This document shows positions 12,240-24,117 of a stretch of DNA of 64,000 bases, one piece after another. The stretch is taken from assembly GCA_008921705.1 (NCBI GenBank), contig VFFE01007633.1, forward strand, positions 1,765,178 through 1,829,177. Direction: 5' to 3'. The translations under genes were made by a program, and so were the position numbers. The stretch is from Burhinus oedicnemus. Lineage: Eukaryota > Chordata > Aves > Charadriiformes > Burhinidae. The notes under the pieces were generated by a model. It was not told the origin of the DNA and did no database searches. It saw only the letters and a program-made list of their open reading frames with translations. How positions within the stretch are numbered: position 1 is the first letter of the stretch; every line of letters starts with the position of its first letter.

Positions 12240-13472
12240 TCTTACTTTCTACTCTGGACTGAATAATGCTCCTGCACTTACTTAGTCTACTTTTTCTTTT
12301 TTCAACATGCTTATTATTTTCCCACTCTATAGAGTTGATAGGTTTATTTCAAGGCATGAGACAGGACCTGTGAGTTCATATGCAAGTTCTTTCTGCATTT
12401 GAGTTCTGAGGAATTTGTTCTTGGCATTTGTAAGTCTTGCTTTCATCTTGAACTGAGCCAGTTTCACTAAACTCTGTCAGTCCCATCCGATTTAGTAATT
12501 TCCTTTAAATTTGCATTCTGTCTCATTATCCAGGTTATTGACAAAGATTGAACAATCCTGGCTTCAGTTTCAGCCATTACGATATTCCATGTGTTAGTGG
12601 CCACCAACTGGATTTCAAATCATTGGTTACAAGCCTTTTAGCTGGGCTGTCCAATCAGTTTTTAATTCATATAACAGGATTAGCTTTTAGTTCCTCCACT
12701 TCCAAATGAAACAGCTGTAGAAGATGGTGTTAAAAGGCTTACTGAAGTCAAGTTACATTACATCCACCCCTCTTCCTCATTCACATAGCCTGTCATTTAA
12801 TCTCAAAAATAATCCTGCTGATCTAACGTGATACGGCTCTCATATATCCATGTTTCCTGTTTCTGATCGCCTTCTTGTCCTTCATGTTTTTGGAAATGGT
12901 TTCTAATAGGATATGCTGTTGGTTTAGAGCCTAAGATGAAGCGCATCAACCTATTATTCCACAATTCTGTCTTCTTGCCTTTTTTAAAAGTGAGTATAAG
13001 ATTAACCTTTCTTTTACTGATAATCTGGAAGCTCCCCTGAGAACCATAACTTTGCATAGAGAATGACAGTGATCATTCTTGGATGAACCCCCACCTGGCC
13101 CCAAAGATCCAAATACATCCAGTTTTTGTTGATAGTCCTCGTCTGCTGTCCCTTTCTATCCAAACCCTTGCTGATATGCACAGGGATCTGAAAACAAACT
13201 CACCCATGAACAATGAAACAAAATATGTGGCGAGTACTTCAGCCATTTCTATATCATATTCACCTGTGGATTTGTTGGGGTTTTTTTTTGCTTTTCTTGA
13301 TATCTTTAAAGAGTTCTTATTATCCGTTTCAGTTTTCTTACAAGGCTGAAATTAGTTTGATCTTTGACAGATCTTGTCTATGCTTATATCTTTTGACCTC
13401 TTACATGTATTGTTCTTTGCTGATCTGTCTTTTTTGCCATTTTTTTCTAGTTCTTTACTCCTAATGTCTTCT

Positions 13473-13491
13473 CCCCCCCCCCTCCCCCCCC
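13473..13491. repeat. C10-T-C8 tract
   Basis: Ten C, one T, eight C. The minus strand is therefore G10-A-G8, enough guanines for a G-quadruplex in principle. It sits in ordinary AT-rich sequence with no gene nearby. Confidence 0.85.
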
Positions 13492-13938
13492 TGTTTATTA
13501 TTCATTTAACTTGTTCTGGAACCCTTCCATCCAGGATTTTCACCCCTTGCGTTAATGACACAGAAAAGCTTCCATCACAGTTTTTATGCTCCTTAGCCAT
13601 GTAGATTTTGTTGATGTCTCTAGTTAGGTTTCTTTAATAGCCCAAGGTCTGTTACAAAAAAACTCCTTACTTACAGACCAATTTTATTTAAATGTCCCTC
13701 TAATATAAATAAACTTATAATCTAAGGATTTTGCCTACAATTCCACATCTTCTATGAATTAAAACTGACAAAATGACATCTAAAATTATGTTAACTCTGA
13801 TGATTTCAGATTAAAATCTTTTGCTTATTACATCTAGAAACTAGCTATCATATGTGGGTTCTATCACTATTAGTAGCATTTTTTATCTAATGTCTCTCTG
13901 GGAAGTTTAAATGTTAATGACAAAACTCCCAATAGTTT

Positions 13939-14050
13939 CTCTTTTTATTCATCCCCTGAAGTTTCTGAAAGATGTAGACTTTAAAAATAAACATATTTTT
14001 TATTATTAAATACATACAAATAGGGGCAGTCCCTCCTGCAGAATTTGTGT
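13939..14050 (+). repeat. left arm of a 112-bp near-perfect inverted repeat
   Basis: This arm begins CTCTTTTTATTCATCCCCTG and ends CTCCTGCAGAATTTGTGT. Its reverse complement is found at 14916-15027 with only two differences (GAAAG versus GCAAG near 13967-13971, and ACATAT versus ATATAT near 13991-13996). The edges are sharp: homology stops at once on both sides. The arm contains no coding frame and does not resemble CR1 or the LTR in this window. I find no TG/CA or TA flank or target duplication that would show it to be a transposon end. Confidence 0.93.
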
Positions 14051-14097
14051 ATATAGGTTTCTTTTTCAGTAGTCTTGCAGAAACCTATATATACAAA
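14044..14097. repeat. 18-bp hairpin at the inner edge of the left arm
   Basis: 14044-14061 pairs with 14080-14097 over 18 positions with a single exception at 14049/14092, which would be a G-U wobble in plus-strand RNA. The loop is 18 bases. The hairpin straddles the inner end of the left arm (14050), so its left half is partly arm sequence. The stem is shorter than in typical animal microRNA precursors. Confidence 0.8.
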
Positions 14098-14915
14098 TGC
14101 AGTGTCTTTAAAACTATAATACGAAGATTGAATGAAAATTAAAGCTGTCTAATGTAACAGACTAAGTAATCTGATGAAAAATTATTGGTTTTAAACTTAG
14201 GTTTCTTTAGGTCCAGTTCTTTACTCTTCTCTTGATTCTGAAGGACACACTAGGAAGATATCCCTTTGTTTTTAATTCCTACATCCCTTGATCAATGGGC
14301 ATTGAGGGTTGTCAGGAATATGTTTTATTACTGTGTGTTAATTTGCAAAATTTACTAATATTTTTTTTTTTGGTCCATAGTACTGGTTCTTAATTATTTG
14401 TTGGTAGCCAGTTAATTAAATGTTTCTGACTTGGAAACTGATGACAGGCAATAATTCCAATTTTTCTGGGAAAGAGAATTGGGAAGAATCAGTTGATTTA
14501 AATTTAAATTTTAAAATTTAAATATATTATCTGATCCTACTTACACTGAATCTCAGGTCTGAATGAGACATCCTTGGATACTATTTTTGTCTAAATACAA
14601 GCAGTATCTCATTACTTCTTAGGACTATAGAATATTTGCAGCTGCTAACAACTATAAAACATAGAATGAAAATAAAATGTATCTGATCATGATTAGATTA
14701 AATTTAGTATACTAAAACAGCTGCTGAAAGCAAACTCTCTTAGTGTAGCTCTATATAATAATACAGTATTCTTTTAATCCTTGCAGCTTTTAAAGCCACT
14801 GAAATTGAGTGGCATATATGAGTGATCCAGCTGAATAAACTAACTGCATTAATGAGACCTGACTGAAGGAAATTTTTCAAGCCGCAGTGATGCATATGGT
14901 ATAAAATTCACTAGA
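14051..14915. other. spacer between the inverted-repeat arms
   Basis: 865 bases, AT-rich, with stops in all frames and no open frame that suggests a transposase or any other protein. Apart from the right half of the hairpin and the A/T palindrome it looks like ordinary unique sequence. Confidence 0.6.
14502..14523. repeat. 22-bp perfect A/T palindrome in the inverted-repeat spacer
   Basis: ATTTAAATTT followed by its reverse complement forms a perfect 22-bp palindrome made only of A and T, within the run TTTAAATTTAAATTTT. Its centre (14512.5) lies about 30 bp from the midpoint (14483) of the surrounding inverted repeat. Confidence 0.85.
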
Positions 14916-15027
14916 ACACAAATTCTGCAGGAGGGACTGCCCCTATTTGTATGTATTTAATAATAAAAAATATATTTATTTTTAAAGTCTACATCTTGCA
15001 GAAACTTCAGGGGATGAATAAAAAGAG
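14916..15027 (-). repeat. right arm of the 112-bp inverted repeat
   Basis: Reverse complement of 13939-14050 at about 98% identity over the full 112 bases. Homology ends exactly at 14916 and 15027. The 12-mer TCTTGCAGAAAC in this arm (about 14995-15006) also occurs in direct orientation in the hairpin loop region (14073-14084), linking the arm and the satellite hairpin. Confidence 0.93.
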
Positions 15028-18000
15028 GTATGGATGATCTGACTGAATACACTTCTGAGAATAATGAAACTTGACTGAAAGCCACTGAAACAGAGAAGGG
15101 CTACATTGGATACTACATAACAAGAAGTCAGGGCTTCTGTGAGTGAAGGTGACAAAATGCCTTGAACTGCATGCCAAATCTGCACCACCTAATGACAGAT
15201 CAGCTCTCATTTTCAAAACCTGAAAGAAAAGGTTGTTTTTCCTTTTTTCTAGGAGGCTGAACTAGTTCTAGCTATAAAGCTAAGCATTTAGAAAGTAATG
15301 TTTCGATCACAGAGACAAGCACATCCATATTTTTAAAGATGGAATTTGGAAATTGAGCCTCAGTCATGAATGTGAAACAAAGATCACTTCAGATGACAAC
15401 TAAGAGGTAAAAAACAATGTCAGTATTGGAAAATAGGCCTGCAGAGGTAGAAGAGATAGAAAACAAGTCAAAAGCAGCTCAGATTGGGAACAGGTAAAGT
15501 GGTATAATTAAGCCACCTGGCTTCCTATCTGACACATTGTATTGAGGCTGCTGCTAAATATCATTGCTACTTTGAGCTTGAATTTTTTGGTCTATTCACT
15601 CCTCTCATGGCATACCAATCTTGATCTTTCTTGTTCCCAAACTTTTATCGTAACTTCACTAGGATCTGCATTGCTGGAGAAATTAGGTCTTTCAACTCCT
15701 TCCTTGGAATAAGCTGTCCACCATAGTTTCTCCGTTCCTTTATAAAGAAAAACAGAAATGTAAAATAAATGTTTCTGTCTCTAATAAAAAATATTTTCAT
15801 TTTCTGAATATATTTTTGCCTGAATACAAAGCAGGGGGCAAAGGAACTGCTTGAATGCTTTTGTACAAGCCAAATACTCTTGTGGCAGAGACACTCTCTC
15901 TTTCTACGCCTCTTTTGGATCCTTCTAGTTATTATTTACTCTCTCCTGCTAAATCCTTTCTGCAGCTACTTTTCCTGGTGACAGCAGCAGCCTGCAAGTG
16001 TCAGGCACATTTATTCTCCTTCTATATTTATCCATAGTCTTCGGTAGATTGTGTAAAAAAGATACCTAAATCAGACTAAAAGAGGTAAGAAGGGAAGATA
16101 GCAATTCAGAAGGAAAAATAACGACTGGAGTAAGTGGATGTATTGCCAAGATCAAACAGAAAGCTGGTAAAACTTTGTAGGGGATAAAACCAGCTAATCT
16201 GAGAACACTTGAAACAATGAGAAGTTGAACCATCTCCAGGTTCCTAAGACAACCAGGACATCTGATCAACACATTGATTAGGACTTCTTAATGAAACTGT
16301 ATGTCTCAGCTTAATTTTATCTAGCTATGCAAGTATTCAGTAAAAATGGTCTTAGTGAAGAGACTATCTTTATCTCAGCTGCTGACTGCTCCCCTGCCCA
16401 CAGCCCAAGCTACATGCTCTGACAATGGCCTTCCTCAGCAAGGATAATTTGAAGTTCTGAAAGGGTAAGGTCATGATTTCCTGGGTTACTGCAATTCCCT
16501 TAGCCTTTCCATCAATACTAGAAGGAGATGCACGGATCATATTCTTGTCTCAGGCCAACAGACCTCCAAAAACGTATCTAATTCCATGATGAGCAGGGTG
16601 TGTAAAGATGGCTTCAAATAAATTTTATATCTTAAAATTCTATCTAAAAGAAGCCCTTCCTGATGAAAGAAGGCAACACATTTTGTAGAGGCCCAGTTAT
16701 TCTGAAGTAACTTTCATCAAAACAGGTGCTCATCAATGTATGGATTTTTTTACCTGTATCCGCAAACAGCAATTGAAATCATACAAGATGAGAGCTAGGA
16801 ATCCATAAGAAGAGGAACTAGAATATTTTTCAACACTGTAGGAAGCTAGGTAAAACACACAGTGAAATCTGTACATGTTTGCACTTTGGAGCACCTTAAA
16901 AAAGCACAGGGGCTTCAGCCGTGGCCCAGTTATTTGCGATTATGATGCTGATTCTAGGCTTTTCAATCATAAAGAAAAAAGAAGCAAATTAAATGCTAAT
17001 CCTATTTGCATGAGTCATACATAGTTATGGCATGCCTTTAAAGGCTTATTCCTCTCTAAGCAAGAAGGCTTTATACCTGTAAATTAAATAGCGTTAGGGC
17101 ACAGACATGGGTCCTGAAGGTGAATTCCTTATGCCGTTATATTGTTCAAATACTCCCTGAGGTGCACACAGCCTGTACCAACTAGAACTCTCCCAGCAGC
17201 CATTCCCAAGGAGCCAGGGGGATCACACCACTCTGGACGATGGTAGAGTTTGATAGCTGGGACATGGATAAAGTTTGCCAGAGGATACACATTGGCACCG
17301 TTTAGTTTACACATAGAAATATCACCTTAGTGTCCTACATATATGTCAGACGAGATGCTCTGCTTTCACTTTTTTTTTAAAAAAATGTGTGTTTGTGAAA
17401 GGACACAAGCAGCAAATGTGCAGAAATTGCACAGCAGATACTTATCTTGTATATTTTTAGGGGAAAATTGAGAAATAAAAAGAGTTATGATGCACTTAAC
17501 TGCTCTCAGCAGTAAGATAGGATGTGTGAGGGTGTTGGATGTGTAAAATGATAAACCATGAGCGTGGAATTTTATGAAATTTGGGGGTTTAAATGAAAAC
17601 AATGTTCCATGTCAAACTCTGTGAAGTAAAAACAACACTGAAATGCCCACGGTTCATTACGTTATTTCTTCAGGTTTTGGCATGCTGTAGCTGGGAATCA
17701 CTATGCTAAGTATAGAAATGTTACTCTTCAAGCACACAGGAGGGAAGGTGCTTTCCAGCTCACTTGTAATGGGTATTTTCCCACCATGCAGAAGCATTCC
17801 CTGCCAGCCTGCTCTGCACATCTCCCTAGCCTCACCCCTAGCTGTTCCATCTTCCTTTGCTTTCACCAGTCTCACAGTGCAACACAGGAAAAGCATGGCA
17901 CTTATCAGGTCTCAGAAGACCAGTTGAGTTTTAACAGTGCAAAAATGATCTTACACTCTGAGCTCATGTGCTGAGCATGCTAAGCAGAGAGCAGAAGTTC

Positions 18001-18849
18001 TGGCTTGCAGACAGCCAATGAGAAGGTTTCTTTTCTGCATTACTGTCAGCAATATTGCCAAGGTTTCCACCATCTTTTTAGGGAGAGGAAAGGCTGTGTG
18101 AAGAGTGGCTTGTCAAACCTCCTAGTGAGCACGTAGAAAAGGCACAATTTGGAACTGCAAATTTTCTTGAAAAATTCAAGGGCTCACAGTAATAAAATGA
18201 CATTTATTTTCCATGGAGAACATGGGAACAATAAAAGGAATGAGATATATATTTTTTTTTCTCGGTCTGGAATTTGTGTGGAGAGTAGTTTTGGTTCTTT
18301 AATAGCAAACCACTGCAAGTGGCAGTTAGTAGGAAACTAGAGTTTTTAGCTTGGACTTCCAACATCATTTAGCTGGATTTCTGTATTACTCCAGTAATAT
18401 AATGTTTAGACACCAATAACTAAAGTGGAATCAGTAAGGGACAATATAATGATTTATTTACTGAAGTCTCTGTTAAAGCACTTGAATTTTAAATGCTCAG
18501 CATCTGTAGAGACCTCCCACAGTCAATACTACAAATTATTCATTCCTTTCCCTACACCAGCCTCTTGAATTAAACTTGTGCGTATACTATTCTACCATTA
18601 AAAAAATGTTTCTTCCCATACCAGATCAACTATCGTACTTTTTGACTTCTTATATGATTAGGTTGAGTCACCCTTCCTGGAGGTGCTTTGCATTTTTTGT
18701 TGTGCAACAGTTACACTTAATCAGCTACTGGAGAGTTCCATATGGCATCTGCTCTGCTTGCTTCCTTTGGGATGGAGGTGAGTCTTTCAAAACTATGGAG
18801 TATGATTCCTAAGAAAACATTTTAATGATAACTGCAGCAATCTGTTCAT
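15028..18849. other. unique AT-rich non-coding DNA, no gene seen
   Basis: About 3.8 kb without a supported gene or mobile element. Open frames are short and overlap in opposite directions (for example 17657-17927). No domain is recognisable. Confidence 0.55.
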
Positions 18850-18984
18850 GAAGAGAAGAGAAGAGAAGAGAAGAGAAGAGAAGAGAAGAGAAGAGAAGAG
18901 AAGAGAAGAGAAGAGAAGAGAAGAGAAGAGAAGAGGAGAAAGTAGGAGGAAAAGAGGGAAAAGGAGAAGAAAAAAGAAAGAAAG

Positions 18985-19042
<58 letters not shown>

Positions 19043-19310
19043 GAAGGAAGGAAGGAAGAAAAGAAAGAAAGAAAAAAAGAAAGAAAGGGAGGGAGGGAGG
19101 GAGAAAAGGAAGGGAGGGAGGGAGGAAAGAAAGAAAAGAGAGAGAAATGAAAAAGAGAAAGAGAAAAGGAAAAGGAAAAGGAAAAGGAAAAGGAAAAGGA
19201 AAAGGAAAAGGAAAAGGAAAAGGAAATGGAAAAGGAAAAGGAAAAGGAAAAGGAAAAGGAAAAGGAAAAGGAAAAGGAAAAGGAAAAGGAAAAGGAAAAA
19301 AGGAAAGAAA
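18850..19310. repeat. 461-bp purine tract of several microsatellites
   Basis: The plus strand is almost all A and G, with only three T (18943, 19148, 19227). In order: 17 copies of AAGAG (18851-18935), a mixed G/A block, an AAAG tetramer array (about 18981-19040), GGAA (about 19041-19057), mixed AAAG, GGGA arrays (about 19087-19103 and 19111-19125), then an AAAAGG hexamer array (about 19164-19300) interrupted once. Long open frames on both strands here only reflect the periodicity: Lys/Glu/Arg or Gly-Lys repeats on plus, Phe/Ser/Leu on minus. Several segments are mirror repeats, which can form triplex DNA. Confidence 0.97.
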
Positions 19311-20727
19311 TTACAAGAGGGATGCAGAGAGAAATTTGCTTTCTTTGACCAAAAGACCAGGACTGTACAGGATCTACTGCCTCTTGTGAATCTTGTGTGT
19401 ATCCAGAAGGAAACGGTAATTGGCAGATAGAACGAGCAACCGACAGCCACAATCTCATCCATTAATCTATCCAAATATCTATCATAACAGAGTGGAGAGA
19501 GGTATAAAATAGCAAGAGTCTGAGGAATCTAAATTTAGACTTACTGAAATTTTAGACCAAAAACGGATACTGCCTAAAGGAAAGACCCAATTACTAAGTG
19601 CCAGATGTTGCAACTCAGAAAAAAACATCTGTAGCATGGGAAAATAAGTAGGAAATCCTCTCAAAGATAAAAATGCCAGATGATAAGGCATTTCAAACTT
19701 GAATTAATTTTATAACATATGGTTAGGCTTTCAGAAACATTGAATGTGTTTTGAACAACCTAAGTAGAGGGTGTTGACTAAAATTAAATTTGTTTTTAGA
19801 GGTAACTGTTTACCACATACATTTGAAGTAAAAAGTGGTTGTGTATTTGAAATAAAAAGATGGGAGAGGTTGTTTTTTTCAATCTGCTTACTTACTGTGC
19901 GTTGACAAAACCTAGGATTATTAAAAAAAAGGCAAAAAAAGAGAGATCTAACATGCATAGGCACTTATCCAATGACATCTCTGTTAGTAAAGAAGGAAAC
20001 CCACAAGCTTCAATTTCCTTCCGGAAATTCCACTTGGAATTCTCACTAGAAAATTGTATATCTTGTACCATTTTCAACTATCTGAAGGAGAGGGGAATCA
20101 TGCTGTCAGGGTCCCAGTCTGAATAATTAAATCAAATGCACCATGAACCTAGACCAAGAATACATTCGAAGCCACAGGACAGAGTTCACAGGTAATGCTT
20201 TGCCCCTGTGCGTTACTGTTTACATTTAGCTGATGTGATTGCACATCTTAGTCATACTCGTGAAGTACAGAATTGTTTTATCTTATTATTTCACTGTGGT
20301 CTACAAAGTTCATTGTTATAAGCAACATATGGTTTTAGACTAAGTCACTGATCTTTTTTAAAGGCTCTTTTCCTCTAATGGTCTAACTTTATCATTAGTC
20401 AGTTGATTTCATACATAAGGGTCATTTATATTACTTGGCAGGGCCAGCAACGGGATTTACCTTAATCCATTATAATTAATTTTAAGAGATTCTGTATGTC
20501 ACATTTGCATTAATGAAGATATAGGGAGAAGAGGGTAAAAGAGAGATGATTTGTAGAAATTAACTTAATTTTTGAAGCAGGTGCATTGAATATGACTAAT
20601 CAACACAAACCCTGGCATTGTCTAACCCTGGCTTCTGGCATTTCTGTGATCTGTAGGATACAGGCACATATCAGGAACACAATATAGCTCTGGTCCTAGT
20701 TCCACTTTAAATAACCAAATCCTTTAA
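19311..20727. other. unique AT-rich non-coding DNA, no gene seen
   Basis: No open frame of note, no mobile element and no structured repeat that I can support. It runs from the end of the purine tract to the start of the next CR1. Confidence 0.5.
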
Positions 20728-21729
20728 CATGGCTTCACCACAGGACAATTGTGCCTGACTCATCTGATGGCCTTCTACAAGAGTGACTGCATCAGTGGAC
20801 AAGGGAAGAGCTACAATGTGATCTACCTAGATTTCTGTAAGGCCTTTGATATGGTCCCTCACAACATTTTTACCTCTAAATTGGAGAGACAAGGGTCTGA
20901 TGAATAGACTGCTAGATGGATAAGGAATTGGCTGGATGGCCACTTCCAAAGACTTGTAGTCTACGGCTCACAGTTCAAGTAGAAATAACCAAGTGGCATC
21001 CCTCAAGGGTCCATACTGCGACCAATACTATTTAATATCTACATCAATGACATAGACAGTGCAACTGAGTGCACCCTCAGCAAGTTTGCAGAGGACACCA
21101 AGATGAGTGGTGATTTGCTAGAGGGAAGGGATTCAATCCAGAGGGACCTTGACAGGCTTGAGAAGTGGGCCTGTGCAAACCTCATGAAATTCAACAAGGC
21201 CAAGTGCAGGGCCCTGCACCTGGGTCAGGGCAATCCCCAATATCAGTACAAATAGGGGGATGACCTGATTGAGAGCAGCCCTGCAAAGAAGGACTTGGGG
21301 ATACTGGCGGATGAAAAATTGGACATGAGCCAGCAATGTGAGCTTGTAGCCCAGAAAGTGAATTGTATCCTGGGCTGCATAAAAGGAATTTTGACCAGCA
21401 GGTTGAGGGAGGTTAATCTCCTGCTCTACTCCACTTTCATGGGACTCCACCTGGAGTACTGGATCCAGCTCTGGAGTCCACAGTACAAGAAAGACATGGA
21501 CCTGTTGGAGTGGGTCCAGAGGAGGGCCACAAAAATGATCAGAGGGTTAGAACACCTCTCCTGTGAAGACAGGCTGAGCGAGTTGGGGTTGTTCAGCTTG
21601 GAGATGAGAAGGCTCTGGGGACACCTTATTGTGGCCTTTCAATATATAAAGGGGGCTTACAAGAAAGATGGAGGGAGACTTTTTACCAAGACCTGTGGTG
21701 ACAGAACAAGGAACATTGGTTTAAACTGA
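20728..21729 (+). pseudogene. CR1 reverse transcriptase C-terminal half, inactive
   Basis: '[17 protein letters not shown]' (about 20816-20866) contains the first catalytic Asp. The second catalytic box reads FAED (21085-21096) instead of the expected FADD, so the first Asp of the pair is Glu. Stops and frame changes fall between about 20895 and 21060, and another in-frame stop lies at 21253-21255. The longest open piece (21295-21729) carries the conserved post-RT blocks '[11 protein letters not shown]', '[12 protein letters not shown]' and '[16 protein letters not shown]'. This copy cannot encode an active enzyme. Confidence 0.88.
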
Positions 21730-21961
21730 AAGATAGTAGGTTTAGATTAGGCATAAGGAGGGAATTTTTTATGATGAGAGTGGTGAGACACTGAAACAGG
21801 TTGCCCAGAGAAGCTGTGGATGCTCTTTCATTGGAAATGTTCAAGGTCAGGTTGGATGGAGCTTTTAGCAACCAGATCTACTGGAAGGTACCCCTGCTCA
21901 TGGGCAGGGTTAGATGACCTTTAAAGATCCCTTCCAACCTGAAACATTCTGTGATTCTATG
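20728..21961 (+). mobile_element. CR1 LINE, plus strand, 5'-truncated
   Basis: CR1 homology begins near 20728 inside ORF2 ('CATGGCTTCACCACAGGACA', the '[10 protein letters not shown]'-like region) and ends at the 3' tail CCCTTCCAACCTG...CATTCTGTGATTCTATG (to 21961). At about 1.23 kb it holds the second half of RT, the region after it and the whole 3' UTR. It shares the later CR1 blocks with the copy at 43278-44255, and the two look like the same or sister subfamilies. Confidence 0.92.
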
Positions 21962-23320
21962 GATATCTTCTAGATGGCTAGCAAATGGGAATGGTTTCCC
22001 CCAAAATGTCCTTTTGTTCTAAAAGGTCTCCGTGTATTCTAGCTAGAAGAGCTGGGAGACTGCTTGATATATAGTTGATCACACAATGTTGCAACAAAAG
22101 GTGGCAGGAGTATATGAAATACCTGCTCTTTTATGGGGTAGTGGTGTCTCTTGAAATGAAGAGTCGTATGGTCAAACTCCATTACTGACATTGCTTGAAG
22201 TCCTTAATGAGAGCAGAGCCACCACGTTATAGTAGTTTCTGTGCAAGGGTGGTAGTAGAGGGCGGACTGGTAGTCTGTCTCAAAGACCTTATAATCTAAA
22301 TGGATGGGAAGGATAACAAGAATATATAGTTAGAATTATTTGTGTGTGGAAATACAGAAGGAATGTGGCAAAACTCAAACAGAAACCTGCAGTTCTTGGA
22401 AATATTTTGCCTGTTTTACAAGACTGTGCCTCAGGGTCACAGTTATGTATAACGCTGGGCAGTGATGTCTGCCTGAAATACCCTTTGATTCTTATTTTTG
22501 TGAATCTAATTTTGTGAGCTGATGCTGATCCCTCAGTATATACATAATCACCATCTATTAAAGTGTTTCATAATGCCTAAAATTTCTCATCATCTTTTTT
22601 GATAAATCTGTGCATATTGGTTAGAAACCACCATAACACTTTCTCCTTCCCATGGTGTACTTAAGTTTACAATACAGTGCACCGGGCATATGCTGGCTAT
22701 TCAGTTTTACTATAGTAAAGTTAATGTTGCATACTTTTATCAAACAGACAATAAAACTAATTCAGATCATGAGCATTAAGAAAATTCTGTCTTCTGGAAA
22801 ATTAGGAATGGTTCTCTCGTGGTTCTAAGGAAAAGAAAACCACCAAAACATACTTTTCTCCTGCTCTTACTTTCAGTTCATCCATCCTTCAAAGGTTTTC
22901 TGGTTAAAAGAAAAATGAGCTCCCTCGGTTTCCAGTGGGCACATTTTATTTCAAGTCTATGTACTGCTGCTTTAAAATTAACTCTTACCTTATGGCAAAT
23001 GGAAACCAACGAAGCAATCAGACTCCAGTTACTGCAGTGGAATAACTTTCATCAACTTTTTATTAGGAATAGGAAAACAGTAATTAAAGAGCCAAAAATA
23101 CAGAAAACACAGGGTTCTTTGATTGACATAAGAAAAACTCAGAGTCCTTCTGCTTTTCCTTTGCCTAAAAGAAGTGGCTCACAGTATAAATAAAATTGAT
23201 TGATTTGGGGTAGGATTTAGGAGCCTGAGTTCCACTGACAGTCAATGGGATTTATCCTAAGTCTCTTAGTTATTTCTGGGAATCTCAACCTTGAGAAAGA
23301 TCTATTGTTAAACATACTGC

Positions 23321-23338
23321 TTTTTTTTTTTTTTTTTT
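23321..23338. repeat. T18 homopolymer
   Basis: Eighteen consecutive T. The neighbouring sequence shows no retroposon body that would make it an inverted poly-A tail, so I call it a simple homopolymer. Confidence 0.85.
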
Positions 23339-24117
23339 CACTTCATACAGCAGAGACATGCATTTTCATTATTAATCAATGGTTCACTCCCTACATCCTA
23401 TACTCACATGGGTATTTTCATTGACTTTGAAATAAGTACCTTAAAGAACATGTTCTGTTTACAGATCAAAAGCTACTGCAGAAATGACTTTTCAGACATG
23501 AACATATTACTTGCTACCAGCATCTGTTACAATTCTGAAGCATACAATAATGAAACAAAAATAAAAATTAATGCATTAACATAGCCTATAAAATGATAAA
23601 TAGATATCAACCTTGATTATATACTGACAGTTGATGCTGAATAAATACAGCTTGGGCATTTGGATTTTCTCAAAAATGTGAAATTTATTTATTGCTGTTG
23701 CTTTTTATATTGGAATAATGCTCCCTAAGTCTTATGGCAAGTCTTTAATATTTAGGGGTGCCTTTCAGAAGGAACTATAACTGACTGCAAATAATCAGGC
23801 TGTCACAGAGGGTAGGGAAAAAAATCTGGTTGTTATGTCCTGGGACTAGAGTCATCATTATGGAAGCCAAATAGATGGTCTGAGGGGAGAGAATAGCTGT
23901 CACGTTATGTGCAGCTCTTTGAGTGACAATTTTTGAATGGATAGAGGTGAGTGAAGGCACTGAAATTATTCTGACTTTAGCTGTCTCCTGTACCTAATTT
24001 ATCATCCTTGGTTTTCGTCTTTTTTACCTCCCACTTTTTCTAATAATCTCTTTTCTTTATCTTTTTATTTCTTTTTTTCCCTTTTTTTGGAAAATCTTCC
24101 ACTGGTTTGGTTTCCAG

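Larger units (their letters stand above)
11556..13938. other. unique AT-rich non-coding DNA, no gene seen
   Basis: T-rich on the plus strand for much of its length, with only short, domain-free open frames. Apart from the T/A palindrome and the C-rich tract listed separately I see no structured feature. Confidence 0.55.

Noticed and set aside
13939..15027. Inverted repeat as a mariner- or hAT-type transposon
   Set aside because: Not accepted as a firm call: no TA or 8-bp target duplication at the arm ends, no characteristic terminal motif and no transposase remnant in the 865-bp spacer. Left open as a finding.
18793..19474. Long open frames over the purine tract (221 codons twice on minus, 100 and 80 codons on plus)
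   Set aside because: They exist only because the AAGAG, AAAG and AAAAGG arrays lack stop codons. The translations are Lys/Arg/Glu, Gly-Lys or Phe/Ser/Leu repeats with no other content.
23321..23338. T18 as the tail of an inverted SINE or processed pseudogene
   Set aside because: No retroposon body or target duplication is visible beside it.
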